Positions 7,994 through 17,090 of a stretch of 64,000 nt of DNA are shown in pieces. A program made the position numbers and the translations under genes. The stretch comes from Microvirga zambiensis WSM3693. Its GTDB lineage: Bacteria; Pseudomonadota; Alphaproteobacteria; Rhizobiales; Beijerinckiaceae. Location: contig NZ_JAERQD010000002.1 in the NCBI RefSeq assembly GCF_016735695.1, positions 1 to 64,000 of the forward strand, in the 5' to 3' direction. The notes under the pieces are model-generated. The model saw nothing but the letters and a program-made list of their open reading frames with translations. It was not told where the DNA came from and ran no database searches. The first letter of the stretch is position 1. Every line of letters begins with the position of its first letter.

Positions 7994-9408
7994 GCTGGCG
8001 TCCGCCTTTCGCCCTTTCGCCCGTGCCTGTCGGCCGGCAAAGGCAGCTCGCGGCAGAGCGGGATTTCGAACGCGATGCGGCAATGGCCGTTGCCGTCGAT
8101 CTCCGCGCTCGTTCCGTATTCGGCCAGGATGTCCTCGACGATCCCTAGACCGAGCCCGCTGGAGGTTGGATCTGCCTGTCCCTGCACGCCGCGTTCGGGG
8201 CGTACGCCGCCGGTTTTGGAGAAGCCCGGCCCGTCATCCTCGACGACGATCCGGGCCTTCTCGCCCGCGCGCCCGGCACGCACCGTGACCTGGGCTCCCG
8301 CCCATTTCCTGGCATTGTCGAGAAGGTTGCCCATGACCTCGCCGAAATCGTGCGGATCCATGTCGACGGCGAGATCGGCTGGGATCTCCGTCTCCCAGAC
8401 GAGCTGTTCGCCCCTGGGCATGTGCTGCATCAGGCGCAGGAGGCGGGCGACGGTCTCTTCCACCTGCGTGTAGGCTCCGCAGGCCACCGATGCGCCGCTG
8501 GTGCGCGCCCGCGCCACCTCGCGCTCCACATGCGTGCGGATGAGGCCGAGCTGCTCCTGCATGCGCGCGGCTTCCTCATGCCGGCCGGATTGCTCGAGAT
8601 GCCTCACCTCGGCGCCGAGAATCGTCAAGGGCGTCTTCAGGCCGTGCGCCAGTGCCCCGGCCCGGTCGCGCGCCTTGCGCACGAGATTCTCCTGGCGGTC
8701 GAGCAGCTTGTTGATGCTCTCGACCAGCGGTGCGACTTCGTTGGGAAAACGCCGGGTCATGCGCCGGATCTGGCCGGTCTGCACGGCGTTCAGGTCGCGG
8801 CCGACATCCTGCAGCGGTCTTAAACCCAGCGAGAGCTGAATCCAGGCGAAGAGAACGAGCACGGCAGCAATCGGGATGAGAACGCGGGTCACGTCCCAGC
8901 CGAAGGCTTCGCGCAGTTCCACCACCTGCGCATGGTCGAGAGCGACCGCGAGGCTGACGGTTCGAGGGCCTTGGGCGCCATCGACCGTGACCTCCCGTTC
9001 GATCACGTAAAGCTCCGAGCCGTCGGGTCCCTCGACCTCGAAGGCCTTTTCGCGCTCCGCGCCCTGCCGGGTCCCGCCGGAGGGCAGGTCCAGATCCCAC
9101 AGGGAGCGGGACCGCACGATCGGGCGCCCGTTCTCGGAGACCTGCCAATAGGCCCCGCCATAGGGCTGGTGATAGCGTGGATCGGTGAGCTTCTGGCTGA
9201 TTCCGGCTTCGCCCTCGGTGCCGAACGCGGTCGCAAGTTCGGTCCAGTGGATGTTGAGGTCCTGCTCGACATAGCGCAGCACCTGACGTTCGAAGAACAC
9301 GACCAGGGAGGTGCCTGCCACCGCAATCGTCGCAATGATCGACATGACGGCAACCGTCAGCAGACGCACGCGGATGGAGTTGCAGGCTTTGCGCTCGATG
9401 CGTTTCAT
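7990..9408 (-). CDS. Sensor histidine kinase, PhoQ/OmpR-partner type
   Basis: 472 residues, inner-membrane sensor. Two membrane segments (about 14-38 and 175-195) flank a periplasmic sensor domain of about 135 residues. A HAMP-like linker follows, then DHp with His255 in ALAHGLKTPL, then the ATPase domain (N box NLLDNARKWAG, VVEDDGPGF, GLGLGIVEDI). The ALAHGLKTPL H-box and overall plan match PhoQ-like kinases. Its ATG overlaps the stop of the upstream response regulator (ATGA), so the two are translationally coupled. What it senses is not evident; the cotranscribed PepSY-like protein suggests an envelope or metal signal. Confidence 0.92.
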   Translation of the reverse strand: MKRIERKACNSIRVRLLTVAVMSIIATIAVAGTSLVVFFERQVLRYVEQDLNIHWTELATAFGTEGEAGISQKLTDPRYHQPYGGAYWQVSENGRPIVRSRSLWDLDLPSGGTRQGAEREKAFEVEGPDGSELYVIEREVTVDGAQGPRTVSLAVALDHAQVVELREAFGWDVTRVLIPIAAVLVLFAWIQLSLGLRPLQDVGRDLNAVQTGQIRRMTRRFPNEVAPLVESINKLLDRQENLVRKARDRAGALAHGLKTPLTILGAEVRHLEQSGRHEEAARMQEQLGLIRTHVEREVARARTSGASVACGAYTQVEETVARLLRLMQHMPRGEQLVWETEIPADLAVDMDPHDFGEVMGNLLDNARKWAGAQVTVRAGRAGEKARIVVEDDGPGFSKTGGVRPERGVQGQADPTSSGLGLGIVEDILAEYGTSAEIDGNGHCRIAFEIPLCRELPLPADRHGRKGERRTPA

Positions 9409-10067
9409 GGCGAAGGCGTCTCCATGATGTAGCCGTGGCCGCGCCGGGTTCCGATCGCCTCCGATCCGATCTTGCGTCGCAGGCGGGCGACCAGGGCCTC
9501 GATGGTGTTGCTGTCCGGCTCGTCGTTCCCGTAGACATGCTCGACGAGTTCGCTCTGCGCGACGACGCGATCCCGGTTGTGGGCGAGATAGCGCAGCAGG
9601 CGGAATTCGAGCGGCGAGAGCTCGATCGCGCGGCCGTTGATCATCACCCGCAGGCGCCGGGTATCGATGCGAATGGTTCCGACCTCGATCAGCGGCGTGA
9701 CATGGCGGCCGACACGGCGCAGCAGGGCGGCAAGACGGGCGAGAAGCTCCTCCATCTCGAAGGGCTTCGTCAGATAATCGTCGGCGCCCGCATCGATGCC
9801 TTCGACCCGCTGCAGCCAGGAGCCGCGGGCGGTCAGAACGAGGATCGGCACTGCGCTGTCCTCCTCGCGAAGCCGCCGCACCACCGAGAGGCCGTCGAGC
9901 TTCGGCAGGCCGAGATCGAGCACGACGGCGTCGTAATCCTCGGTCGAGGCCCGGAACCAGCCCTCCTCGCCGTCCCTGGCGATGTCCACCACATAGCCCG
10001 TCTCGGCCAGGGCGCTCGCGACATCCCTGGCGATGGCCGCCTCATCCTCCACGAGAAGGACCCTCAT
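9405..10067 (-). CDS. OmpR/PhoB-family response regulator
   Basis: 220 residues. A receiver domain (about 1-115) with phospho-acceptor Asp51 in AVVLDLGLPKLDG, the acidic pair in LLVEDE, and the lysine in DYLTKPFEMEELLARL. A winged-helix DNA-binding domain follows (about 125-218; LSPLEFRLLRYLAHNRDRVV and RRGHGYIME). Its ATG shares one base with the stop of the PepSY-like gene upstream (TGATG), and its stop overlaps the kinase start. The three genes therefore form one tight operon. It is the obvious regulator of the divergent promoter at 10580-10720; that is inference. Confidence 0.95.
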   Translation of the reverse strand: MRVLLVEDEAAIARDVASALAETGYVVDIARDGEEGWFRASTEDYDAVVLDLGLPKLDGLSVVRRLREEDSAVPILVLTARGSWLQRVEGIDAGADDYLTKPFEMEELLARLAALLRRVGRHVTPLIEVGTIRIDTRRLRVMINGRAIELSPLEFRLLRYLAHNRDRVVAQSELVEHVYGNDEPDSNTIEALVARLRRKIGSEAIGTRRGHGYIMETPSP

Positions 10068-10579
10068 CAACGTCTCCTGATCTGAAGGATCTGGTTGCGG
10101 CGGGCGTCGACGACGACCTCCTGATAGCGGCGATCCCGGGTGAGAATGAGAAATTCGTAGCGCCACTCGCCGGTCCAGGATTGGCGCAGATCCACTTCCA
10201 GCACCTTGCCGGGGACTGCTTTCGAGACAGTGGGAAGAACGGTGCTCAGGGCGAGGGCCCAGCCCTGCGAGACGGCCTCGCGGGCACTCTCGGAGGAGGT
10301 GCTGCCCCAACCTGTTTTTGCGGTGACATCGTCGTCTCCCCCGCGTCCACGGCCCCGGCCCTGGCCGCCATCGTCTCCACCTCGGCCCCGGCCTCCGCCG
10401 TCATCGTCGCCACCGCCCCGTCCGCTGTTTTCGCTGCCCTTGCCGCTGTTGTCGCTGCCGCTGCCGCTATTGCCGCCGCTGTCGCCGTCCTTGGCGATCG
10501 CGACGCCCGGCCAGGAACTCTCCACCGCACTCAGGGCGAGGCCGGCGGCGAGCAGGACGATGAGATGGCGTCGGATCAT
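10067..10579 (-). CDS. Exported PepSY-like protein with Gly/Asp/Arg repeat linker
   Basis: 170 residues. An N-terminal signal peptide (about 1-29, cleavage near VAIAKD) is followed by a low-complexity stretch (about 30-88) of GSG, RGGDD and GGRGRG units. The C-terminal domain (about 105-170) reads VLEVDLRQSWTGEWRYEFLI and VVVDARRNQILQIRRR, the pattern of a PepSY domain. The ATG at 10579 is preceded by GGAAGG. It is the first gene of the operon with the response regulator and kinase. PepSY proteins next to two-component systems often feed back on the kinase; here that is inference. The repeat linker resembles that of the divergent gene. Confidence 0.8.
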   Translation of the reverse strand: MIRRHLIVLLAAGLALSAVESSWPGVAIAKDGDSGGNSGSGSDNSGKGSENSGRGGGDDDGGGRGRGGDDGGQGRGRGRGGDDDVTAKTGWGSTSSESAREAVSQGWALALSTVLPTVSKAVPGKVLEVDLRQSWTGEWRYEFLILTRDRRYQEVVVDARRNQILQIRRR

Positions 10580-10720
10580 GAAACCTTCCAAAGCTCGCCA
10601 GCATAGCATGCCCAATCTGATATTTCGCTGACATGACTCATCAGGTTCGCATGCCGGGCCTCGTGCAGATTCGCCTCCATCGGCGCCGCTCCCGGCGCGA
10701 CGGATGAATGGAGGAAGACG
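10580..10720. promoter_or_regulatory. Divergent promoter region of the two-component operon and the RGGDD-repeat gene
   Basis: 141 bp between two divergent start codons, so it must hold both promoters. GCATGCC occurs twice in direct orientation, at 10606 and 10649, 43 bp apart (four helical turns). This spacing could suit dimeric regulator sites but is unproven. No clear -35/-10 pair was identified. Confidence 0.4.
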
Positions 10721-11335
10721 ATGGTAAAGCCGATCAAGAAGGGCCCGAGCGTCCTGATTCTAGGAACTGTCCTGGCGTCGCTGACGGCGGCGGCAATCCC
10801 CGCGGTCGTCGCGAGCGCCCTCATCTCACCGGCCATGGCCCGCGGTGGCGACGATGGCGGCGGCGATCGGGGAGGGCGCGGCGGAGACGATAGCGGCGGC
10901 CGCGGCGGACGCGGTGGCGATGACCACGGAGGCGGCCGTTCCAGTGACGACAGCGGCGGCCGGAGCAGTCGCGGAGGCGACGACAATGGCGGTCGCAGCA
11001 GCCGCGGAGGGGATGATCACGGAGGCCAGGGCCGCGGTCGAGGCGGTGACGATAACCGGGCCGACGACAGCGGCCGCGGCAGAGGACGCGGCGGCGATGC
11101 CAATGTGAGCCGCGCCCGGGATGACGATGGCCGCAACCAGGCCAGGGCCGAGGACCGGACGCGCACGCGCACCCAGGATCAGCACCAGACCCGCACCCGG
11201 ACCCGCGGAGCCGACGATCTGCTCGCGCTGCGCCGGACACGGGGTGCGGACGATCTCAACGACGACAATGGCGGCCGCCTGGATCGCGACCTCCGCTTCG
11301 AGCCCGGCGACGACCGCAGGGTCAACGGCCGGTAA
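10721..11335 (+). CDS. Exported low-complexity RGGDD-repeat protein
   Basis: 204 residues, no recognised domain. The N-terminus is an export signal or membrane anchor (about 10-40, ending SPAMARGG). Residues 42-135 are nearly pure Gly/Asp/Arg/Ser in imperfect units such as GGRGGDD and GGRSSRGGDD. A TRTRTQDQHQTRTRTR stretch follows, then two copies of RTRGADDL and an acidic/basic tail. The composition suggests an unstructured, polyampholytic, perhaps cation-binding envelope protein; that is inference. GGAGGAAGACG gives a strong ribosome site before ATG 10721. It is divergent from the two-component operon whose first product carries a similar repeat. Confidence 0.75.
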   Translation: MVKPIKKGPSVLILGTVLASLTAAAIPAVVASALISPAMARGGDDGGGDRGGRGGDDSGGRGGRGGDDHGGGRSSDDSGGRSSRGGDDNGGRSSRGGDDHGGQGRGRGGDDNRADDSGRGRGRGGDANVSRARDDDGRNQARAEDRTRTRTQDQHQTRTRTRGADDLLALRRTRGADDLNDDNGGRLDRDLRFEPGDDRRVNGR

Positions 11336-11344
11336 GGGTTGCGC

Positions 11345-11540
11345 TGCACGACTTGGACCCTCCTCCCCCACAAGCCTCGGGCTTGCCCGAGACTTGCCTT
11401 TGGTCTGCCGTAAGTCGGGAACACCCGACTTGCGGTGGGGAGGAGTTGGAGGTGGGGGTGTGTGCGATAGCCTATAAAGGTAAGGCGCCAACACCCCACC
11501 CTGGCCCTCCCCACAAGGAGGAGGGAAAAGGCGTCTATCT
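11345..11540. repeat. Cluster of intergenic palindromes
   Basis: The gap after the repeat-protein gene holds CTCGGGC/GCCCGAG and AAGTCGGG/CCCGACTT hairpins. These lie inside a larger inverted pair of CTCCTCCCCCA and TGGGGAGGAG. A further copy of the CCCTCCCCACAAGGAGGAGGG type follows. These are dispersed REP-like units, also seen near 42.1 kb. Some could act as transcription terminators for the flanking convergent genes. Confidence 0.6.
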
Positions 11541-11561
11541 TTATCGCGAACTATCCGGCGC

Positions 11562-12107
11562 TTATCCGGTCGGCACCCAGAACAGGCATTTCACGTGGTC
11601 GGGTCGTGATAGGTGCGGGAGGGTCCCCGCGGGCTCGCCGCCATTGGCCTCGATCACTTTGCGCGAACCGTCGTTGTCGTCGTCGCAGGTGATCAGCACC
11701 CGCGAAAAACCTTCCGAGCGGCACACGGGCAGGATCATCCTCAGCGCCTGCGTGGCGTAGCCGCGCCGCTGCTTCCAGGGAACGATCGTGTAGCCGATAT
11801 GGCCGTAGATCGCGCTCGGCAGCTCCTCCGTTCCGCGCTGGAAGCGAAAGCCGATGCGGCCGCAGAATTCGCCGTCGTCGATCCAGAAATCGTGGGCCGG
11901 CAGGCGCGGCACCTCCCGTCCGTCCGGCAGGCGGACCATCGGGCTGTTGTAGAGATCGTGCAGGAAACGGGCCGGATTGCGCCTCAGCTGGATAAGCTGC
12001 TCGCGACTCACGTCCTGGTCGGTGTTGGGCGACCATCCCCGTTCAAGGGCATTTTCGTATTCGTGCAGCCGGCCGAGGCTCGGGCGGAGGAGGGCGATGT
12101 CGGTCAT
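11562..12107 (-). CDS. GNAT-family N-acetyltransferase
   Basis: 181 residues. Predicted to transfer an acetyl group from acetyl-CoA to an unknown amine. The GNAT core shows a YTIVPWKQRRGYATQAL segment, where QRRGYA matches the acetyl-CoA pyrophosphate-binding loop. ITCDDDNDGSRKVIEANGG, the usual N-x-x-S-x-K/E-x-G motif, follows. It resembles ribosomal-protein or aminoglycoside-type GNATs only at family level, so the substrate is not assignable. ATG 12107 is preferred for the GGAAG upstream; ATG 12134 would add nine residues. It follows kup on the same strand. Confidence 0.85.
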   Translation of the reverse strand: MTDIALLRPSLGRLHEYENALERGWSPNTDQDVSREQLIQLRRNPARFLHDLYNSPMVRLPDGREVPRLPAHDFWIDDGEFCGRIGFRFQRGTEELPSAIYGHIGYTIVPWKQRRGYATQALRMILPVCRSEGFSRVLITCDDDNDGSRKVIEANGGEPAGTLPHLSRPDHVKCLFWVPTG

Positions 12108-12150
12108 GGACTTCCAAAACTGACATCTCGTCATCCATCCGGCAACAGGC

Positions 12151-14097
12151 TTACACCGTCACCTGCGTACCCACTTCCACCACGCGCCCGGTCGGGATCT
12201 GGAAGAAGTCGGTGGCGTCGCTCGCGGATTTCGCGAGACCGATGAAGAGCCTGTCCTGCCAGAGCGGCATGCCCGACTGGCTCGCGGGGCGGATCGAGCG
12301 GCGCGAGAGGAAGAACGACGTCGCCATGATGTCGAACTTGAAACCCTGGCGGCGCAGGATCGCGAGGCCGCGCGGAATGTTCGGCGTTTCCATGTAGCCG
12401 TAGCTCAGGCGGATGCGCCAGAACGAATCGCCCACATGTTCGATGGCGACGCGGTCCTCGTCCTCCACGCGCGGAACGTCGGCGCTGTTCACGGTGAGGA
12501 TCACGTTCTTCTCGTGCAGCACCTTGTTGTGCTTGAGATTGTGCAGCAGTGCCGCCGGCGCGGTGTCCGGATCGCTCGTCAGGAAGACGGCGGTGCCCTT
12601 CACCCGGTGCGGCGGGCTCTTCTCCAGCATCTGCACCAGCTCGAGGAAAGGCACGTCGATCTTGCGGGTCTTCTCGAACAGGATGCGGGTTCCCTTCACC
12701 CAGGTCCACATCAGCACGAAGAACACGCCGGCGATGACGAGCGGGACATAGCCGCCGTCGAGAAGCTTCACCAGGTTCGAGGACAGGAAGGTGAGGTCGA
12801 TGAGGAGCAGCGGGATCATGACGAGCCCGGTCTTCAGCGGTCCCCAGCCCCAGCTGATGCTGATCACCACGCAGGCGAGAAGGGTCGTGACGACCATGGT
12901 GCCGAAGACAGCGATGCCGTAGGCGCTGGCGAGGCTCGATGACGAGCCGAAGAGGAGCACGAGGCCGACCACGGCGGCCAGCAGCAGCCAGTTCACCCGC
13001 GGCAGGTAGATCTGGCCCTGATGCGTCTCGGAGGTGAAGCGCACTTCGAGGCGCGGCAGGATGCCGAGCTGCACCGCCTGCCGGGTCAGGGAATAGGCGC
13101 CGGTGATCACCGCCTGGCTCGCGACGATGGTGGCAAGCGTTGCGAGGATCACGAGCGGCAGGAGCATCCAGGGCGGCGCCAGCAGGAAGAACGGATTGGC
13201 GATGGAATCGGGATTCGACAGAACGAGCGCGCCCTGGCCGAGATAGTTCAGGGCAAGGGCCGGGAAGACGACGGTGCCCCAGGCGACGCGGATCGGGTTG
13301 CGGCCGAAATGGCCGAGATCGGCATAAAGCGCTTCGGCGCCGGTCACCGCAAGGCAGACGCTGCCGAGGATCGCGAAGGCCGTCCCGGGATGCGTGATCA
13401 GAAAGGACACCCCGTAATAGGGGTTGAAGGCGAGCAGGACCTCCCAATCGTCGGCGATGTGGAGGAGGCCGAGGCCCGCCATGGTGATGAACCACAGGAG
13501 CGTCAGCGGTCCGAAGAAGGCCGCGACCCTGCCGGTGCCGTGGCTCTGCGCTGCGAAGAGGGCGATGAGGATCGCCAGCGCACCGGGGAGGACATAGGCT
13601 TCGAAGGAGGGCGCCACGAGCTTCAGGCCTTCGAGCGCCGAGAGCACGGAGATCGCTGGCGTGATGGCGGCATCGCCGTAAAACAGGGCTGCTCCGGCCA
13701 TGCCCATCATGAGAACCGGCAGGCTGCGGCGACCGAGAGCGCGCTGCGCCAGGGCCACCAGGGTCAACGAACCGCCTTCGCCCTTGTTGTCGGCCCGCAG
13801 CAGCAGCAGGACGTATTTAACCGAAACCGTGAGGATCAGTGCCCAGAGCAGGAGCGAGAGAATGCTGATCACGAGTTCGCGGGTGAGCGGGACGGGGGTG
13901 CCGTGATGACCGCCGGTGGCGGCGGCGACCGTCTCGCGCATGGCATAGAGCGGGCTGGTGCCGATGTCGCCGTAGACGACGCCGATGGCTCCGAGAGTCA
14001 GGGTCCAGAAGCTGGCCGTATGATGGCTGCCCGGTAGGGTGGCCTCAGGGGCTGCGGAATCTGCATGCCCTGGGGCTATGGCTTGCTGCTCTGCCAT
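12151..14097 (-). CDS. kup: Low-affinity potassium transporter Kup
   Basis: 648 residues. A K+/H+ symporter of the inner membrane. The KUP signature is at the N-terminus ([20 protein letters not shown]). Around twelve hydrophobic segments span about residues 30-460. A cytoplasmic C-terminal domain follows, with [20 protein letters not shown] and [17 protein letters not shown] text. Length is close to the usual 620-650. The start is ATG 14097. Its promoter should lie in 14098-14293, where I see no other gene. Confidence 0.95.
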   Translation of the reverse strand: MAEQQAIAPGHADSAAPEATLPGSHHTASFWTLTLGAIGVVYGDIGTSPLYAMRETVAAATGGHHGTPVPLTRELVISILSLLLWALILTVSVKYVLLLLRADNKGEGGSLTLVALAQRALGRRSLPVLMMGMAGAALFYGDAAITPAISVLSALEGLKLVAPSFEAYVLPGALAILIALFAAQSHGTGRVAAFFGPLTLLWFITMAGLGLLHIADDWEVLLAFNPYYGVSFLITHPGTAFAILGSVCLAVTGAEALYADLGHFGRNPIRVAWGTVVFPALALNYLGQGALVLSNPDSIANPFFLLAPPWMLLPLVILATLATIVASQAVITGAYSLTRQAVQLGILPRLEVRFTSETHQGQIYLPRVNWLLLAAVVGLVLLFGSSSSLASAYGIAVFGTMVVTTLLACVVISISWGWGPLKTGLVMIPLLLIDLTFLSSNLVKLLDGGYVPLVIAGVFFVLMWTWVKGTRILFEKTRKIDVPFLELVQMLEKSPPHRVKGTAVFLTSDPDTAPAALLHNLKHNKVLHEKNVILTVNSADVPRVEDEDRVAIEHVGDSFWRIRLSYGYMETPNIPRGLAILRRQGFKFDIMATSFFLSRRSIRPASQSGMPLWQDRLFIGLAKSASDATDFFQIPTGRVVEVGTQVTV

Positions 14098-14293
14098 GTC
14101 TGCTTTTCTTTGCGGATCTGCCCGCGGACGGCCCGAGTTGAATTTCTCTATAAATGACGAAGGGCGGCTTGATTTCCGTCCGTTTCTCCAAAGAGCGCGG
14201 TGCCGTCAGTGCCGGCGCGGCGGGCTCTCTAGCATATCGCGCTTTAGCTTAAAACGAAATTTCGCTTGGGGTTCCCTGCTCGCGTGTGCTGCC

Positions 14294-15580
14294 TTATTCG
14301 GCAGCATCGCGCCCGGCCTGACCGTAATTCTTCTCGATGTAGTCGAGAACGATCTTCTGGAAGTCTTTGGCAAGCGTCGGGCCGCGCAGGGTCATGGCCT
14401 TCCTGCCGTCGATGAAAACGGGAGCAGCGGGCTGCTCGCCGGTGCCCGGAAGCGAGATGCCGATATTCGCGTGCTTCGACTCGCCCGGACCGTTCACGAT
14501 GCAGCCCATCACCGCCACGTTCAGGTTCTCGACGCCGGGATGCGTGCGGCGCCATTCGGGCATGGAGGTGGAGATCCAGGTCTGGATGTCCCGGGCCAGT
14601 TCCTGGAATACCGAAGAGGTGGTGCGTCCGCAGCCCGGGCAGGCGGCGACGAGGGGTACGAAGGTGCGAAAGCCCATGGTCTGGAGCAGTTCCTGAGCCG
14701 TCCTCACCTCCACCGTCCGGTCGCCACCGGGCTCGGGGGTGAGGGAGTAGCGGATCGTGTCGCCGATGCCCTGCTGCAGCAGGATGCCCATGGCGGCCGA
14801 CGAAGCCACGATGCCCTTCGTGCCCATGCCGGCCTCGGTGAGGCCGAGGTGGATGGCGTAGTCCGACCGGCGGGCGAGATCCTGGTAGACCGCGATCAGG
14901 TCCTGCACCGCCGAGACCTTGGCAGACAGGATGATACGATCTTTCCCCAAGCCGATCTCCTCCGCGCGGGCGGCGGAGAGCAGGGCCGACTGGATCATCG
15001 CCTCGCGGGTGACCCAGCGCATGTCGCGCGGATTGGCCGAGGCTGCGTTCTCGTTCATCAGGTGGGTCAGGAGCTCCTGGTCGAGGGAGCCCCAGTTGGC
15101 GCCGATGCGCACGGCCTTGCCGTGCCGGATCGCCTGCTCGACGATGGCACCGAACTGCCGGTCCTTCTTCTCCTTGAAGCCCACATTGCCGGGATTGATG
15201 CGGTATTTGGCCAGGGCCTCGGCACAGGCCGGGTGATCGGCGAGAAGCTGATGGCCGATATAGTGGAAGTCGCCGACGAGAGGCACGTCCACGCCGAGCC
15301 GGTCGAGTCTTTCGCGGATCTTCGGAACGGCGGCTGCCGCCTCGTCGCGGTCGACGGTGATGCGCACGATCTCCGAGCCCGTCCGGGCGAGCGCCGCAAC
15401 CTGGGCCACGGTCGCGTCGATATCCGCCGTGTCCGTGTTGGTCATCGACTGGACCACGATCGGCGCGCCGCCGCCGACCATGACGGATCCGACGCGCACG
15501 CCGATGGTGCGGTGGCGCTGAGCCGGGCCGGCGAGGCTCTCGGAGGCGGCGACGGTCTCGGAAGGCGAGGTGAGGGACAT
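14294..15580 (-). CDS. ispG: 4-hydroxy-3-methylbut-2-enyl diphosphate synthase
   Basis: 428 residues. The penultimate enzyme of the MEP isoprenoid pathway, a 4Fe-4S protein that converts MEcPP to HMBPP. The TIM-barrel part begins [20 protein letters not shown]. The C-terminal cluster-binding region has [10 protein letters not shown] and GCIVNGPGE, which supply the three conserved cysteines, and the usual iron-sulfur domain length is intact. ATG 15580 is chosen; an upstream TTG at 15631 would add 17 residues that lack family resemblance. Like ispA at 4.2 kb, it supplies isoprenoids, but the two are not linked transcriptionally. Confidence 0.96.
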   Translation of the reverse strand: MSLTSPSETVAASESLAGPAQRHRTIGVRVGSVMVGGGAPIVVQSMTNTDTADIDATVAQVAALARTGSEIVRITVDRDEAAAAVPKIRERLDRLGVDVPLVGDFHYIGHQLLADHPACAEALAKYRINPGNVGFKEKKDRQFGAIVEQAIRHGKAVRIGANWGSLDQELLTHLMNENAASANPRDMRWVTREAMIQSALLSAARAEEIGLGKDRIILSAKVSAVQDLIAVYQDLARRSDYAIHLGLTEAGMGTKGIVASSAAMGILLQQGIGDTIRYSLTPEPGGDRTVEVRTAQELLQTMGFRTFVPLVAACPGCGRTTSSVFQELARDIQTWISTSMPEWRRTHPGVENLNVAVMGCIVNGPGESKHANIGISLPGTGEQPAAPVFIDGRKAMTLRGPTLAKDFQKIVLDYIEKNYGQAGRDAAE

Positions 15581-15658
15581 GCTGCAATCCACGACGGCAG
15601 CTCCTGGCTGCCGCCGTTTAGCTGATGCCAAAAGCCTTTCCCGTCAAGCGCGGCCCAT

Positions 15659-15707
15659 AGCATCGGACCCAAAAGCGGAGGCCACTTTTGGGATCGAATC
15701 CGATGCT
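15659..15707. repeat. Inverted repeat AGCATCGGA...TCCGATGCT
   Basis: Outer arms of 9 bp enclose a second imperfect pair (CCCAAAAG and CTTTTGGG). The result is a long hairpin typical of dispersed intergenic elements in Hyphomicrobiales. It lies between the Zur gene and ispG and could terminate zur transcription. Confidence 0.6.
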
Positions 15708-15755
15708 CAACCCCTTAAACGAGTTCAGCGGACCTGTGTGACGATGGCCGATCGA

Positions 15756-16271
15756 TCAGTGATCGTCCCGGCAATGGCTGCAGCGTCCGGTGATCTCAAG
15801 GATCCGGCTGCGGGGCTGGTAGCCCTGCTCCCGCAACACCTTCGTGACGGTCTCGGCCACGTCGGGCGAGGCGACCTCGCTGACATCGCCGCAGACCTCG
15901 CAGATCAGAACGGCGGTGGTCGTGCGGGCACCGGTAAGGCTCGAACTGGCGATATAGGCATTCCGGCTCGCCAGCCGGTGCGCCAGGCCCTGCTCGATCA
16001 GGAAATCCAGGGCGCGGTAGATCGTGATCGGGGCCATGCGGTGGCCCTGCGAGCCGAGGAGTTCCACCAGGTCGTAGGCGCCGAGGGGTTTTTGGGCACT
16101 ATGAAGCAGCTCCAGCACGCGGCGGCGGATCGGGGTCAGCCGCGCGCCCCTGGCGCGGCAGAAGGCCTCCGACAGGGCAAGGGCCTGCTCCGTCCGTTCA
16201 GAAGAGTGGAACGTCGGCATCGGAACGCCGGCATTGAATCCTGGGTGCTGAAGTGACGGTAAATGAGCCAT
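15756..16271 (-). CDS. zur: Fur-family regulator, Zur type
   Basis: 171 residues. A metal-responsive repressor. The winged helix (about 30-100) has RGARLTPIRRRVLELLHSAQ and PITIYRALDFLIEQGLAHRL. The dimerisation domain carries CEVCG (CxxC) and a C-terminal CSHC pair, the structural zinc site of Zur/Fur proteins. The PLGAYDLVELL spacing and the short His-poor C-terminus favour Zur over Fur, Irr or Mur; this is a family-level inference. ATG 16271 has AGGAG upstream. No znuABC genes are in the window. A candidate operator precedes it. Confidence 0.85.
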   Translation of the reverse strand: MAHLPSLQHPGFNAGVPMPTFHSSERTEQALALSEAFCRARGARLTPIRRRVLELLHSAQKPLGAYDLVELLGSQGHRMAPITIYRALDFLIEQGLAHRLASRNAYIASSSLTGARTTTAVLICEVCGDVSEVASPDVAETVTKVLREQGYQPRSRILEITGRCSHCRDDH

Positions 16272-16350
16272 AGGATCGCTCCTGGTTCGGGTCGGTGAAT
16301 CTTGCCCCAGCGCCCGCGGCCGGCATCCGAACCGCGAACCACCTCATTCA

Positions 16351-16368
16351 CATAGGTTATAACACTAC
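16351..16368. promoter_or_regulatory. Candidate Zur operator
   Basis: The 168-bp gap upstream of zur is AT-rich compared with its surroundings. It contains a perfect GTTATAAC palindrome (16355-16362) inside an 18-bp stretch resembling the GTTATAACATTAC-like boxes I recall for alphaproteobacterial Zur. Autoregulation would be expected. Confidence 0.4.
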
Positions 16369-16439
16369 ATATTTGAATAGGTAAAATGCAGAATGGCTGC
16401 CCGAATTCTGTGCAGAAGTGGCAATGATGCCGATTTCGC

Positions 16440-17090
16440 CTAAGGGTTGCGGAAACGCCAGACGCTGGACTGCTTGATCTCCGAGTCCTCGAGTGTCCTC
16501 GTGACGGGCACCTGATAGGCGGCAAGGCTGTCGAGACGGTCCTTGGGCAGATAGCTGCGCCCGGGATCGCCGATCAGCACGGTGGCGCCCCGCGCGCTCA
16601 AGGAAGACAGCCAGTCGATCACCCGAGCGGCGAGGTCCTGCTCGTAGCAGATGTCGCCCGCAAGCACCGTGTCCCAGCCGCGATCCTCGCCGACGATGTC
16701 CGCCTGGAGCGGGGTGACGGAGACATGATTGGCGGCGGCGTTGATGCCGATGGCCGCGATGGCGAACGAGTCGATGTCGCAGGCCGTCACCTCGGCCGCA
16801 CCTGCCTTCGTGGCCGCGATGGCGACGAGGCCGGAGCCGGAGGCGAAGTCCAGCACCCGCCGCCCCCGCACCGTCCCGGGATGGTCGAGCACATAGCGGG
16901 CGAGCGCCTGCCCGCCGGCCCAGGCAAAGGCCCAGAAGGGCGGCGGCAGACCGATCTCGCCGAGCTCCTCCTCGGTCTTCTGCCACAGCTCCGTCGCCTC
17001 GTCGGCCACGTGGAGCGAAATCTCCGGTGCATGCGGGACGGGGCGAAGCCGGGTCTCGGCCCGGATGAAGGCGATGGGATCGATGATCAT
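16440..17090 (-). CDS. Class I SAM methyltransferase, EtfB lysine methyltransferase type
   Basis: 216 residues. The SAM-binding motif I is VLDFASGSGLVAIAA (about residues 75-90), followed by VTACDID and a post-motif DICYEQDLA. The last is the D/E-x-x-Y signature of seven-beta-strand lysine methyltransferases. The N-terminal ETRLRPVPHAPEISLHVAD and PPPFWAFAWAGGQALARYVL match the bacterial relatives of METTL20 that trimethylate ETF-beta; the target assignment is by family resemblance. ATG 17090 overlaps the stop of the upstream glycosyltransferase (ATGA). The same strand is open further upstream, but that belongs to another gene's region. Confidence 0.82.
   Translation of the reverse strand: MIIDPIAFIRAETRLRPVPHAPEISLHVADEATELWQKTEEELGEIGLPPPFWAFAWAGGQALARYVLDHPGTVRGRRVLDFASGSGLVAIAATKAGAAEVTACDIDSFAIAAIGINAAANHVSVTPLQADIVGEDRGWDTVLAGDICYEQDLAARVIDWLSSLSARGATVLIGDPGRSYLPKDRLDSLAAYQVPVTRTLEDSEIKQSSVWRFRNP

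Noticed and set aside
10850..11110. Tandem repeats resembling a CRISPR array
   Set aside because: The periodicity is short and imperfect and is explained by coding for RGGDD units. There are no unique spacers and no cas genes.
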